Shown here one piece after another: positions 18,582 through 27,931 of a DNA stretch of 64,000 nucleotides (positions are counted from its first letter, which is position 1; each line of letters begins with the position of its first letter). Position numbers and translations under genes: made by a program. The stretch is from an uncultured Mycoplasmatota bacterium. Lineage in GTDB: Bacteria; Bacillota_I; Bacilli_A; RF39; UBA660. The DNA is taken from the NCBI GenBank assembly GCA_900546275.1, contig URCH01000002.1, positions 1 through 64,000 on the forward strand, given 5' to 3'. The notes under the pieces are model-generated. The model did not search any database, was not told where the DNA came from, and saw only the letters and a list, made by a program, of their open reading frames with translations.

Positions 18582-19523
18582 TTATTTATCATTTGGAAGT
18601 TTAGCAAAACTGCTATTAAATTGTGAAACCAATTGTTTAAATTTAGCACATGATTGAGCCAAGTTTTCTTTTTCAAATGAAATTTTCTTTTCTTCTGCTT
18701 CTTTTTGTTGTGCAAAGTGTTCTTTTGCTGTTTCTAAATCTCTTCTTTCATTTTGAATAGTTTGAAGGCTTAAAACAGTATCTTTTTCTAATTGAGCTTG
18801 TTCATTAGCTAATTTTTCTTTTTCTAAATTTAATTTTGATTCTTCTGTCTCTCTATATTTATTAAATTGTTCTTTATCTGCTTCTAATTTTTCGCGTTCT
18901 ATTTTAATTGAATCCTCTTTAAGGTTTAATTCTCTATTTTTAACTTCAGCTTCAGCTTTTAATTCTTCTTCTTCATCTTCTAAACGATTTTTTTGGATTT
19001 TCATATATTCCTCAAATTGTTTTCTTTCTAATTCTAAGCTTTCTTTTTGAGAATCCATATATTTTTCAAAATCTAATTTTTCTTTTGCTAGTTCTTCTTT
19101 TAATTGATTAATGCTATTTTCATTTTCTTTTATGTTTTTTTTCTTTTCGATAATTTCACTAATTAAATTATTTGCACCTTCAACATCTTCATATAAGCTA
19201 TCAAAATATGCATCAAAATCATTTGATTCTTGTTCTTCTACACCATTATTTTCAAGTGAAACAAAATCATCTTTTTCCATTGGCTCAGCTGTATCAGAAA
19301 TAGTTTCTTCTGTAACAACAGGTTTTTCATCTAAAGTAGTTGGTGCAACATTTAAAACAACATTGTCATCAGTATGCCAATTATCATCTAATATATTATC
19401 CATTTCTTTTGCTTCAAAAAAATCATCTGAAAAATCATTAGCATCATTACTAGTGTCTATTTCATTTACAATAGGTTGTTTGATTGGTTCATTAACATTT
19501 AATGTTTCAATATTCTCGTTCAT
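18582..19523 (-). CDS. Acidic coiled-coil protein of unknown function
   Basis: 313 residues. The first about 110 are acidic and low complexity (D, E, N, V); residues about 120-300 are a long coiled coil with heptad-like E/K/L spacing and repeated segments such as LELERKQFEEYMKIQ. No signal peptide, membrane helix or catalytic motif. It has its own extended -10 promoter and terminator and is inserted between the sigH-like gene and secE, breaking the classical Bacilli order. A structural or scaffold role is possible but unproven. Confidence 0.8.
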   Translation of the reverse strand: MNENIETLNVNEPIKQPIVNEIDTSNDANDFSDDFFEAKEMDNILDDNWHTDDNVVLNVAPTTLDEKPVVTEETISDTAEPMEKDDFVSLENNGVEEQESNDFDAYFDSLYEDVEGANNLISEIIEKKKNIKENENSINQLKEELAKEKLDFEKYMDSQKESLELERKQFEEYMKIQKNRLEDEEEELKAEAEVKNRELNLKEDSIKIEREKLEADKEQFNKYRETEESKLNLEKEKLANEQAQLEKDTVLSLQTIQNERRDLETAKEHFAQQKEAEEKKISFEKENLAQSCAKFKQLVSQFNSSFAKLPNDK

Positions 19524-19585
19524 TTTTATTCCCCTTCACTATTCCATGCAATTACAAAATGCACTATCTTATTTTATTCGATACT

Positions 19586-19594
19586 ATTATAACA
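19586..19594 (-). promoter_or_regulatory. Extended -10 promoter of the coiled-coil gene
   Basis: TGTTATAAT on the minus strand, 63 bases before the ATG at 19523, without a clear -35 hexamer. The TG extension can replace the -35. Confidence 0.5.
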
Positions 19595-19638
19595 AAGTTT
19601 TTTGTAAAAAAAAAGACATTTTTCAAAATTTCTTATTT

Positions 19639-20247
19639 TTATTTATCAGCAATGGCTTTTTTCATTTTTTGTTTTAATCTTTGAATAGCATTATCTATTG
19701 TTTTTGGATCTTTTTCTAAAATTTCTGCTATTTCCTTATAATTAAAACCACTAATTTTTAAATCAAATACTTGTTTTTCTAAATCAGTTAGTAAATTATG
19801 TGCTTTTTCTATTATTTCTGTTTCTGTTTCATAATTAATCATCATATCTTCTGGATTATAACTATTATCTCCAACTACCATTTCAAATACATCTGTTTCA
19901 TTTGTTTTTATTTCAAAAGAAACAGAATCGTTAAGTATTTTATGTTTTAATCTGCATGTACTTACAACTAAACTTATAATTTTTCTTTCAATACACTTTC
20001 TTGCATATGTATAAAAACTTGCATCTTTGTTTTGATCGTAATTTTTTAAAGCTAAATTAAGTCCAAGCATTCCTTCTTGTATCAAATCATTGAGTTCTAA
20101 TCCTTTGTTTTTGCAATATTTATATAATTTATTTGATATATTTACTATTAATGGTTTATATTTTTCAAATAATATTTCATTTGCTTCTTCATTATTTTCA
20201 GAAATATAATTTAAAAGTTCATAATCATTATATTCTCTATATTGCAT
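19639..20247 (-). CDS. sigH: SigH-like RNA polymerase sigma factor
   Basis: 202 residues. Region 2 (LIQEGMLGLNLALKNYDQNK, then FYTYARKCIERKIISLV) and region 4 (KQVFDLKISGFNYKEIAEIL with KTIDNAIQRLKQKMKK) match the Spo0H/SigH family; B. subtilis SigH is 218 residues. The context rbgA..mrnC-rlmB-[here]-secE is that of B. subtilis sigH (yacP missing). SigH drives early stationary-phase and sporulation genes, which fits SpoIIGA, SigE and SigG in the same window. It overlaps the 3' end of rlmB by 11 bases. Confidence 0.87.
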   Translation of the reverse strand: MQYREYNDYELLNYISENNEEANEILFEKYKPLIVNISNKLYKYCKNKGLELNDLIQEGMLGLNLALKNYDQNKDASFYTYARKCIERKIISLVVSTCRLKHKILNDSVSFEIKTNETDVFEMVVGDNSYNPEDMMINYETETEIIEKAHNLLTDLEKQVFDLKISGFNYKEIAEILEKDPKTIDNAIQRLKQKMKKAIADK

Positions 20248-20932
20248 TGTTTTGTTTCACCACTTCATATATTAATATTCCTGCTGCAACAGATGCGTTT
20301 AAGCTATTTGTTTTACCAATCATAGGAATGGATGCAATAAAATCACAAGAGTCTTTTACCAATCTTCCCATTCCTTCTCCCTCATTTCCTATTATAAGAG
20401 CAATTTTACCTTTATAATCTAATTTTGTATAATTAGTACCATTCATATCTGTACCAACAATCCAATATCCATTTTTCTTAAGATAGTTTATAGTATTAAC
20501 TAAATTAGTAACTTTTGATATTTTAACATTTTCAATAGCTCCAGTTGAAACCTTAATTACTGTTGAATTAACTTGAACACTTCTATCTTTTGGAATTATT
20601 ATTCCATCTACACCTGCTGCCTCACATGTTCTTATAATTGCACCAAAATTATGAGGATCTGTTATATGATCTAAAATTACAATAAAACTATTTTCTGATT
20701 TTACTAAATTTTCTACTTCTTCGTATTTATAATCATCAACTACTAATATTATTCCTTGATGATTTTCACCTACTAATTTATCCAATTCGTATTTTTCTAA
20801 ATAATTAATATTTATATTTTTTAGTTTATCTAATATTTCTCTATCATTAAATTTTTTATATACATAAGCTTTTTTTATTTTCTTTTTATTTTCTAGTGCT
20901 TCTTTTACTACATTTTTTCCATATATATACAT
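20237..20932 (-). CDS. rlmB: 23S rRNA guanosine 2'-O-methyltransferase RlmB (SpoU family)
   Basis: 231 residues. SpoU/TrmH knot motifs are present: ILDHITDPHNFGAIIRTCEA, VGTDMNG, LIIGNEGEGMGRLV and IPMIGKTNSLNASVAAGIL. It probably methylates G2251 in the peptidyl transferase P loop. Position next to mrnC is classical in Bacilli. Confidence 0.93.
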   Translation of the reverse strand: MYIYGKNVVKEALENKKKIKKAYVYKKFNDREILDKLKNININYLEKYELDKLVGENHQGIILVVDDYKYEEVENLVKSENSFIVILDHITDPHNFGAIIRTCEAAGVDGIIIPKDRSVQVNSTVIKVSTGAIENVKISKVTNLVNTINYLKKNGYWIVGTDMNGTNYTKLDYKGKIALIIGNEGEGMGRLVKDSCDFIASIPMIGKTNSLNASVAAGILIYEVVKQNNAI

Positions 20933-20934
20933 AT

Positions 20935-21312
20935 TTACTTTACCTCCAAAATGTAATTCATTATATAATTTACACGTTCAATATTATTATTTAAATATAA
21001 ATATCCAATAATAGCTTCTAATCCTGTTGAATGTTTATATGTAATTATATCTGTATTTTTAGGATGTCTATTACCTTTATGGTTTCTTGCTCTGATTATT
21101 ATTTGCATTTCATTTTCTGTAAAAACATTATTATCAATCATATTTTTTAGAAAGTAAGCCTGATTTTTTGCAGAAACATAATTAACTGCTTCTTTTTGTA
21201 ATTGTTCTACTTTAACTATACCTTTTTGTATTAAATATTTTCTAATATAAACTTCATATATTGCATCTCCAATGTATGCTAAACTAAGAACATTTAGTGT
21301 ATTATAATTCAT
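20935..21312 (-). CDS. mrnC: Mini-ribonuclease III
   Basis: About 125 residues. RNase III catalytic fold without a dsRNA-binding domain: LSLAYIGDAIYEVYIRKYL with the catalytic Asp, and a C-terminal EAIIGYLYL helix. It matures 23S rRNA. Several in-frame ATG codons crowd the start (21330, 21321, 21318, 21312); AGGT upstream is best spaced for 21312, which lies inside the rbgA stop region, so the start is uncertain by up to six residues. Confidence 0.92.
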   Translation of the reverse strand: MNYNTLNVLSLAYIGDAIYEVYIRKYLIQKGIVKVEQLQKEAVNYVSAKNQAYFLKNMIDNNVFTENEMQIIIRARNHKGNRHPKNTDIITYKHSTGLEAIIGYLYLNNNIERVNYIMNYILEVK

Positions 21313-22231
21313 ATTCATCATACCTGTCAAATGTTATTCCTTTAATTGATCCATCTTTTAAATCGTTTATTACAACTGATAATGCCTTTTCATAATCAAT
21401 TTCTCCACCTTTTATTAAGCATCCTCTTAGTTTTCCAATATGTTCTAAATTAACAATTATATCTTCATCTAATTCTGTTAATTTATATCTTTTTTCTAAT
21501 ATACCTGGATAATATTTTAATAATGTATTTAGTATATATTCTGCAACATCATAAAGTGGGAGAACTTCTTCTTTAATGGCTGTTAAACTTGCTAAGTTAA
21601 ATGCAACATTTTTTTCATCTAATTTAGGCCATAATATTCCAGGTGAATCAAGTAATTCAATATCATTGTTTATTCTTATCCAATTTAATTCTTTTGTAAT
21701 ACCTGGTTTATTTCCAGTATTAACAGCTTTTTTTCCAACCAATCTATTTATCAAAGTTGATTTTCCAGCATTTGGAATACCTACAACTAAAACTCTTGCT
21801 TTTCTTGGTAACATTCCTTTTTGTTTTCTTTTTAAATTTATTTCATCCATTAGTTTTTTTGTCAAATTTAGTAATTGTTTCATATTAGGATTATGTTCTA
21901 AATCTATAATCAATACATTATATCCTTTAGATTCATAATATTTTTTCCATTTATTTGTTTCTGTTATATCACATAAATCTGATTTAGTCATGATTATTAT
22001 TCTTGATTTGTTTTTTATAAAATTATCTATATCTTTTATTTTTGATGAATAAGGTATTCTTGAATCAATTACCTCATACACTATATCTATTTTATCTATA
22101 TTTTCTGATATTAATCTTTTTGTCTTAGCCATATGACCTGGATACCAGTTGATACTTGTTGATGGTAAACTTTTTGTATCTTCATTCATTTTTTTATTTT
22201 TTCTCATTTCTCTTTTTTGATGCATATCCAT
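21302..22231 (-). CDS. rbgA: Ribosome biogenesis GTPase A
   Basis: 309 residues. Circularly permuted GTPase: NWYPGHMAKTKR, then the G4 motif TKSD, then G1 GIPNAGKST and G3 DSPGI. It acts in late 50S assembly. AAGGAAGTGA precedes the ATG and overlaps the maf stop codon. Confidence 0.96.
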   Translation of the reverse strand: MDMHQKREMRKNKKMNEDTKSLPSTSINWYPGHMAKTKRLISENIDKIDIVYEVIDSRIPYSSKIKDIDNFIKNKSRIIIMTKSDLCDITETNKWKKYYESKGYNVLIIDLEHNPNMKQLLNLTKKLMDEINLKRKQKGMLPRKARVLVVGIPNAGKSTLINRLVGKKAVNTGNKPGITKELNWIRINNDIELLDSPGILWPKLDEKNVAFNLASLTAIKEEVLPLYDVAEYILNTLLKYYPGILEKRYKLTELDEDIIVNLEHIGKLRGCLIKGGEIDYEKALSVVINDLKDGSIKGITFDRYDEYEL

Positions 22232-22237
22232 TATTTA

Positions 22238-22834
22238 TCACTTCCTTTTTTCAAAATCCAAATCAGTTACACTATATCCAAGCTCTTTTAATTTATTATA
22301 TATTATACTAGGGGAAATACCTAATAAAGTATTATAATCACCTTCAATTTTATCTATAAACAGAGATGCTTTACCTAATGGTACAAATCCACAACATTTA
22401 AAAATTTTTTCTTCATTATTTACATACCATTCTATTTCTTCGTCTTTTATTTCATTAAAATACACATCTACTTTAGAACTTGAACATATAATTTTTTCTT
22501 TATATAAATCAATTAATGTTATTCCCGTATATGCTGTACATTTATTATTTGACAATTCTTTTAAATTTAAATATGCTTCTTTTTTATTTTTTGGTTTCTC
22601 ATATATTTTATTATTACAATATATAATGGTATCTGCAGAAATAATTATCGCTTTGCTATCAATTTGTTTCTTAACAGATTTAGCTTTATTTAACGAAAGC
22701 TCTTCAACATATTTATTAGGACTAGTTTGATTACTTTCTTCAGGTTCATTGCTAGTAATAACATCATATTTTAGTCCTATCATATTAAAAATATCTTGTC
22801 TTTGTTTTGAAGACGAAGCTAATATTATTCTCAT
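22238..22834 (-). CDS. maf: Maf-family nucleoside triphosphate pyrophosphatase
   Basis: 198 residues, full length. N-terminal LASSSKQRQDIF and the ISADTIIYCNN catalytic motif are present. Maf proteins hydrolyse modified or non-canonical NTPs and affect septum formation. It ends 7 bases before rbgA. Confidence 0.93.
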   Translation of the reverse strand: MRIILASSSKQRQDIFNMIGLKYDVITSNEPEESNQTSPNKYVEELSLNKAKSVKKQIDSKAIIISADTIIYCNNKIYEKPKNKKEAYLNLKELSNNKCTAYTGITLIDLYKEKIICSSSKVDVYFNEIKDEEIEWYVNNEEKIFKCCGFVPLGKASLFIDKIEGDYNTLLGISPSIIYNKLKELGYSVTDLDFEKRK

Positions 22835-22846
22835 TTTATACCACCT

Positions 22847-23701
22847 TTACTTTATTCCTTCAAGTTTCTTATTTTCTTTATTTTCTATTTGTTTCTTTTC
22901 TCTTTCAAGTTCTTTTAAACTCTTTTTAGGTGTTGGCATTTCTTCTGGCATCATACCTCCAATATCAGCAATTGCTTTCCTTACTTTTTTACCTACCTCA
23001 TAATGAACATCTTTTGCTTCTTTTTCTCCTTGCACATTATCTTTTAAGAGTTTTTGCTTAGTTTGATTTATTCTAAATAAATTAGCTACTAATTCATCTT
23101 CATTCATATTGTCCAAAATATCTTCTCTATAACGTAATTTTTTTCTTTTAAATATATCATCGGCAGTTTCTCCATTATATAATCCTTTATATCCAGCATT
23201 ATGAAATTCTGCCATATTTTTAACGCCTGCAGCTGAAGCAACCTTTTGTAATGTATAATTGCCTTGCTTTGTTAATTTTCTTTGATAAAATCTTTTTTCA
23301 TCATCTGATAACGAATCATATTCTTGCTCAGTTATTTCTTGTTTTCTTGTTTGAATAGCAAAATAGGTTTGTCCAAGGGCAACAACTTCTTTACTTGGAT
23401 CAGCATTTTGCACTATCAAATAACATATATATCTTGATAATTTATAGTCTTTAACAAATTCTTCTCTGCCTTTACCAGTTTTTATTGGCTTGTTGACCTC
23501 AACAACCCAATCTTCTTCAACTGAAATACTATTTTGAGCAGATGTTACTGCTTTATCTATTACTTTTTGAAAATTTCTCCAGTCTTTGTATTCTAATACT
23601 TTTTGTAATTCACGTGCATACCAAAATTCATTACCATAATCATCGGTGTGTTTTATATTTTCAAAAGTACTACTAGTATATTTATTTTCAATTTTCTTCA
23701 T
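22847..23701 (-). CDS. dinD: DinD-like protein with BRO-N domain
   Basis: 284 residues from the ATG at 23701 (GAGGGAGGT four bases upstream; the longer frame overlaps this). The N-terminal half is a BRO-N/Rha-type domain (GNEFWYARELQKVLEYKDWRN); the second half is the DinD-type region (SLSDDEKRFYQRKLTKQGNY and AGVKNMAEFHNAGYKGLYNG). E. coli DinD is SOS-induced and inhibits RecA filaments. Here it starts an accessory patch full of broken genes, which suggests gain by transfer. Confidence 0.88.
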   Translation of the reverse strand: MKKIENKYTSSTFENIKHTDDYGNEFWYARELQKVLEYKDWRNFQKVIDKAVTSAQNSISVEEDWVVEVNKPIKTGKGREEFVKDYKLSRYICYLIVQNADPSKEVVALGQTYFAIQTRKQEITEQEYDSLSDDEKRFYQRKLTKQGNYTLQKVASAAGVKNMAEFHNAGYKGLYNGETADDIFKRKKLRYREDILDNMNEDELVANLFRINQTKQKLLKDNVQGEKEAKDVHYEVGKKVRKAIADIGGMMPEEMPTPKKSLKELEREKKQIENKENKKLEGIK

Positions 23702-23932
23702 TGTTACCTCCCTCTTCATTGTTTTATATAAAAGTTTTCCATAAGCCGTTATTACCCCTATTTTCTTTAATTCTTTATCATTTTTTGTCTATAAAGCGCA
23801 AAAAGCAATTAAATATGAACCCTTGTAAAATAAGGCTTTCTAGGAAAGTTAATTAAAGTCGGTATATACCAGTTTATATTTGTTTTGTTTTCATTATTCA
23901 TTATTCTCACTTTCTCTTTTATGAATTGAGAT

Positions 23933-24369
23933 TTATTTTTTTGAATATTTTTTTAAAAATTCCTCTAACTCTATTTCATTACTAAAAATTGTTTAAAAAA
24001 TGTTATACAACGTATCAGTATTTTCATATTCACCTATTGCATAACATTTTTCCCCTAAACCATACGCAATACCTGATTCAATATGTGCTGCTTTTCCGGC
24101 TGGTAAAATTAACAACAAATTTTTCGAGCTTCTCCTTCTAAATCATTATTAAACAAGTTTAAAACTATATTATTCTTTAAATTTATTGATTCAAATTCTT
24201 TTTGTTTTTCTTCTGGGGACTGATTTTTATTTCCATATCCCCAATTATCATAATTCTTTAAAAAGCAATAATAAGAAATCTTATATTTATCCAGCAATTT
24301 ACATATTTTTAATATATTTTCTTTATTTCTAGCTCTTCCTTCTATAAAAAATTCATCTTTATTTTCCAT
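23933..24369 (-). pseudogene. Broken deoxyribosyltransferase-like gene (frameshift plus stop)
   Basis: The N-terminal part starts at the ATG 24369 (AGGAGA upstream; MENKDEFFIEGRARNKENI) and stops at 24109. The family sequence continues one frame away at 24118: LLILPAGKAAHIESGIAYGL, then GEKCYAIGEYENTDTLYNIF. That frame meets a TAA at 23993-23995, then resumes in phase with TIFSNEIELEEFLKKYSKK to the natural stop at 23933. One lost base and one nonsense change are therefore needed to break it. The 'PAGKAAHIESGIAYGLG' block resembles the nucleoside-binding motif of nucleoside 2-deoxyribosyltransferases; I am not sure of the exact activity. The 230 bases between it and dinD hold no clear gene. 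Confidence 0.75.
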
Positions 24370-24491
24370 AATCATTCTCCTATACAACTTACTATTTATT
24401 TGTTTCATCTATATCCAAATACAAATTATTTTTTCTTCTGTTGGTAATAAATTCAGCAACTACATTAATTATTTACTACTTTTCACTTCTT

Positions 24492-24806
24492 TTATTTATC
24501 AATTAATGACAAATTTGACAAGTTTTCATTAATTTTTAATTTATTACTATTTTTTCTATAATACACTGTAAGTATTAAAATAATTAAACAAAAAGAAAAT
24601 TCTAATGTTGTTTCAACTCTTAACATAAACTCATTAGAACATAAAAATGCATATAATGTATAAGAAAAGCTACTTACAACCCATATTATCCAAGAAATTG
24701 CACTTAAATCATTGAATTTTTTTGTTTGAATTAATTTAATTGCCTGTGGTAAATATGACAATAATGTACATAATGTTACTATTCCTAATAATACATCACC
24801 TAACAC
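24492..24806 (-). CDS. PQ-loop (SemiSWEET-like) small membrane transporter
   Basis: 104 residues from the GTG at 24806 (AAGGAG eight bases upstream). Three membrane helices and a PQ-loop motif LLSYLPQAIKLIQTK near the first helix. SemiSWEETs form dimers that move sugars; substrate here is unknown. The gene lies alone between a pseudogene and a GNAT gene. Confidence 0.8.
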   Translation of the reverse strand: MLGDVLLGIVTLCTLLSYLPQAIKLIQTKKFNDLSAISWIIWVVSSFSYTLYAFLCSNEFMLRVETTLEFSFCLIILILTVYYRKNSNKLKINENLSNLSLIDK

Positions 24807-25009
24807 TAAAAACACTCCTTCTTATTTGATTTGAAATATTTATTATAAAATTAATACATAAAAATAAATATTTTTGATTTTGTATCATATTATTTTTTCA
24901 TACTAACTTTTAAGTATATTATATATAATATTAATATTAAAGTAAAACAAATCCTTTCAAATTTTATAATAAAATACTAAATAAATTTCTATTTTGTCTT
25001 TTTAAATTT

Positions 25010-25450
25010 TTAAGAATTAACTATATTTTTTCTTAATTTTACCTCATATTCTGTAAAATCCAATTTTTTATAAATACGTTTAGCTAATTCATTTTTTTCC
25101 ATAACATTAATATCTATATATTTAACATTTAATTTTTTACACCTATCTATTGCCTCATTTAATAAACTACTTGCTATTTTCTGATTTCTATATTCTTCCA
25201 AAACATATAAACCATCTAACAAGCATAAATTTTCATTTATTTTTCTTATTAATATATACCCTACTATCAATTTATCTAAATAATATGCAAGCAAAATAAC
25301 ATCTTCATCATCTAACATTTTACTAAAATGATTTTTAATTACAATATTATCATCTATTAAATCATTATATTTTCTTTCATCTAATATTAACTTTGTTAAT
25401 AATTCATCACATTTATTTGCGTCCTCTACGTTTTTTACTTCTTTAATCAT
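25010..25450 (-). CDS. GNAT family N-acetyltransferase
   Basis: 146 residues from the ATG at 25450 (AGGAGG seven bases upstream). The acetyl-CoA-binding region reads LYVLEEYRNQKIASSLLNEAI (residues about 88-108), a slightly altered V...RgkGig pattern, and the C-terminal IDINVMEKNELAKRIYKKLDF is typical. Acceptor substrate unknown. Confidence 0.88.
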   Translation of the reverse strand: MIKEVKNVEDANKCDELLTKLILDERKYNDLIDDNIVIKNHFSKMLDDEDVILLAYYLDKLIVGYILIRKINENLCLLDGLYVLEEYRNQKIASSLLNEAIDRCKKLNVKYIDINVMEKNELAKRIYKKLDFTEYEVKLRKNIVNS

Positions 25451-25540
25451 AAATAATCCTCCTAGTGAATATTGTATCATATTTTAAATCAAATGATTAT
25501 ATTGTAAACTTTGCTAGTATCTAAAAACAATATTTACAAC

Positions 25541-25749
25541 TTACTTAAATCTTGCTTTTTTCAAAATATAAACAAATTGGTTTTGTAATCTTTTATCAAC
25601 TTCTTTTATTAATTTATCATCAATACCATATTCAGTACTATAAAAAACATTGTTTTCAATTATTTTTGTTGTATAAACTGGTTTTATTTTTTTGTTTGTT
25701 CATACTCATAAATACTTCCTGCTAAATCTCCAATTATTGCACCATACAT
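25541..25749 (-). pseudogene. Remnant of an ADP-ribosylglycohydrolase gene
   Basis: From ATG 25749 the frame reads MYGAIIGDLAGSIYEYEQTKK and stops. The first block is the diagnostic N-terminus of ADP-ribosylglycohydrolase-family enzymes (GAIIGD.aGS.YE). A shift in the A run just before the stop opens a second frame (IKPVYTTKIIENNVFYS, then TEYGIDDKLIKEVDKRL) that ends at 25541. FYS marks the usual FYSDDT catalytic motif, after which the core of the enzyme is deleted. Only about 68 of an expected 250 or more codons remain. Confidence 0.6.
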
Positions 25750-25827
25750 TACACTTCACCAATCAATAATTAAATTTTAACATTTAAATTATAAAAATGT
25801 AAACTTTTTATAAAAAAAAGAAAAGAT

Positions 25828-27798
25828 TTACTTTTCAATTATATTTATAATATTCTCTGCTGTTTTTTCTACACCATACTTGTCAACATTAAATGATAAA
25901 TCATAATTACTGAAATCTTTCCATTCTCTATTTGTATAAAATTTATAATGTTTTGATCTTTCTTTATTAATTTTATCTATTTTTCTTAAAGCTGTTTTAG
26001 AATTTAATCCATAATATTTTATAGCTCTTTTTTCTTTTGACTTTGAATCACTATATAAAAATATTTTTATTACATCTTTATTGTCTTTTAAAATATAATC
26101 TGCACATCTTCCTACTATAACACATGAAGATTTAGCTAATTTTTCTATTACTTTTTGTTCAGCAATAAATAATCTATCATCATTATTATTAGAATAACTT
26201 GCTGATTTTTTCTTTTCATCTGCCATTTTTACATATTCTTCTGATAATCCAGATTCTTTTGCTGATAATGAAATTAATTCTTTATCATAAAAAGGAAGTC
26301 CAAGTTTTTCCGCAACTAATCTTCCAACAAATCTTCCACCTGAACCATATTCTCTAGAAATAGTAATTACAATATGTTTCCCATTGTATGTATTATTTGT
26401 TTGTTCTTTTTCTTGATACGTTTCATTTATAACTTCTTTTCCTAATTTTTTATATTCTGATTTAATGATAAAAATTGTAATTATAAAGCAAAGTACATCC
26501 GCAATGCAACCTGCATATAATACTCCATATATTCCTTTATTAAAAACGAAAGCTAATATTAATGATATTGGTATTAATAATATTATTTGTCTTATAAATG
26601 TAACAGCAGTTGATTTTACTACATTTCCCAAAGATTGAATAACAATACTTGTAGTCATCTCAAGTGCATTAAGTGAAATTACTAGTAAAAAACTATGACA
26701 CATAAGGACTGCAAATTCCATAAATAGATTATATGAAGCATCATTACTTGATATAAATATCCCAGTTATTTGTTTTGGAAATAAAACAAATAATAAATTA
26801 AAAATTATACCTATTATAAAGTTAATGATTAAAACTTTTCTAATTGTTTCTTTTACTCTAGATTTATTTCCTGCTCCATAATTAAATCCAATAATTGGTT
26901 GTGAACCTATAGATATACCTAAAACTGTTGAAATATATAAACTATTTATTTTTGATATAACACCATAAACAGATAATGGTATATCAGCACCAAATTTTGT
27001 ATTTGCACCTAACTTTGTCAATATATTATTCATAAATATAAATAGTACCAAAATAGTTGCTTGTGTTATAAATGAAGATATTCCAAGCGCTAGTATTCTA
27101 AAAACATCTTTATCTAATTTAAAATCATTTCTTGTTAGTTTTACTGATTTAATTTTAAATAAATAAATGATTGCTATTACAAAAGATACTATTTGACCTA
27201 TTATTGTTGCTAATGCTCCACCTTTTACTCCCATATTAAATCCAAATATAAATATAGGATCTAATATTATATTTATAATTGCACCTATAACTAACATAAT
27301 CATTGAATATTTAGGCGAACCATCTGCCCTAATAATACTTGAAAATGATGAATATATTAACATAAATGGTGCTCCAATAACTATTATTCTTCCATAATCT
27401 ACAGCATATTTATAAACACTTTCTGTACATCCAAACAAATATACTAATTGTGGTAAAAATATATAAGCAATACAACTTATTACTACTGATAAAATAATAG
27501 TTAAACTAACTGCTTGTCCAATACTTTTTGCAGCAGCTTTTTTATTTTTTTCACCCAACTTAAGTGATAAATTTGCAGCAGCACCATTTCCAATAAGACC
27601 TGCAACTGCATTAAAAATTATAATTAACGGAAATATAACATTTGTTGCTGCATTTCCAAGTGTTCCAACTCCTTTACCTATAAATATTTAATCAACAATA
27701 TTATAAATTGAATTAATTAACATACTTATTACACAAGGTATTGAAAACGATAAAATTAGTTTATTTATTTTGTCTTTTCCTAAATTTAATTCCTTCAT
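25828..27798 (-). pseudogene. MATE transporter fused to cytidylate-kinase-like domain, in-frame stop
   Basis: The gene starts at ATG 27798 (MKELNLGKDKINKLILSFSI) and hits TAA at 27688-27690, codon 37, exactly where the family has Gln (NIVD-stop-IFIGKGVGTLGN). The same frame then stays open to 25828. The product would be a MATE-family multidrug/sodium antiporter of 12 helices, then a linker (EKEQTNNTYNGKH), then a cytidylate kinase-like domain with SREYGSGGRFVG as its nucleotide-binding loop and a C-terminal helical end. A CAA-to-TAA change explains the stop. It is either a recent pseudogene or, less likely, read through or restarted internally; the part after the stop shows no other lesion. 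Confidence 0.8.
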
Positions 27799-27882
27799 AC
27801 TACTCCTCTTTTCTATTAAATAAACACAATAAATTTATGCGACTTGTTAATTGTAGCACAAAAATTTTTTTGTGTAAGTTTT

Positions 27883-27920
27883 TTTATAAAAAAATGAATA
27901 CTTTTTTTGTATTCATTTTA
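27883..27920 (-). terminator. Terminator of the HD-domain gene
   Basis: AAAATGAATAC, seven-base loop, GTATTCATTTT, then TTTATAAA on the minus strand; strong 11-pair stem just after the HD gene. Confidence 0.8.
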
Positions 27921-27931
27921 AATATATCTTT

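Noticed and set aside
24816..25009. Possible small gene between the PQ-loop and GNAT genes
   Set aside because: Only AT-rich sequence without a ribosome-binding site followed by an open frame; no hairpin that I can support.
27688..27690. In-frame stop as evidence of recoding (alternative genetic code)
   Set aside because: The codon is TAA, while Trp uses TGG and TGA ends several genes (trmD, spoIIGA, TtcA-like), so code 11 applies.
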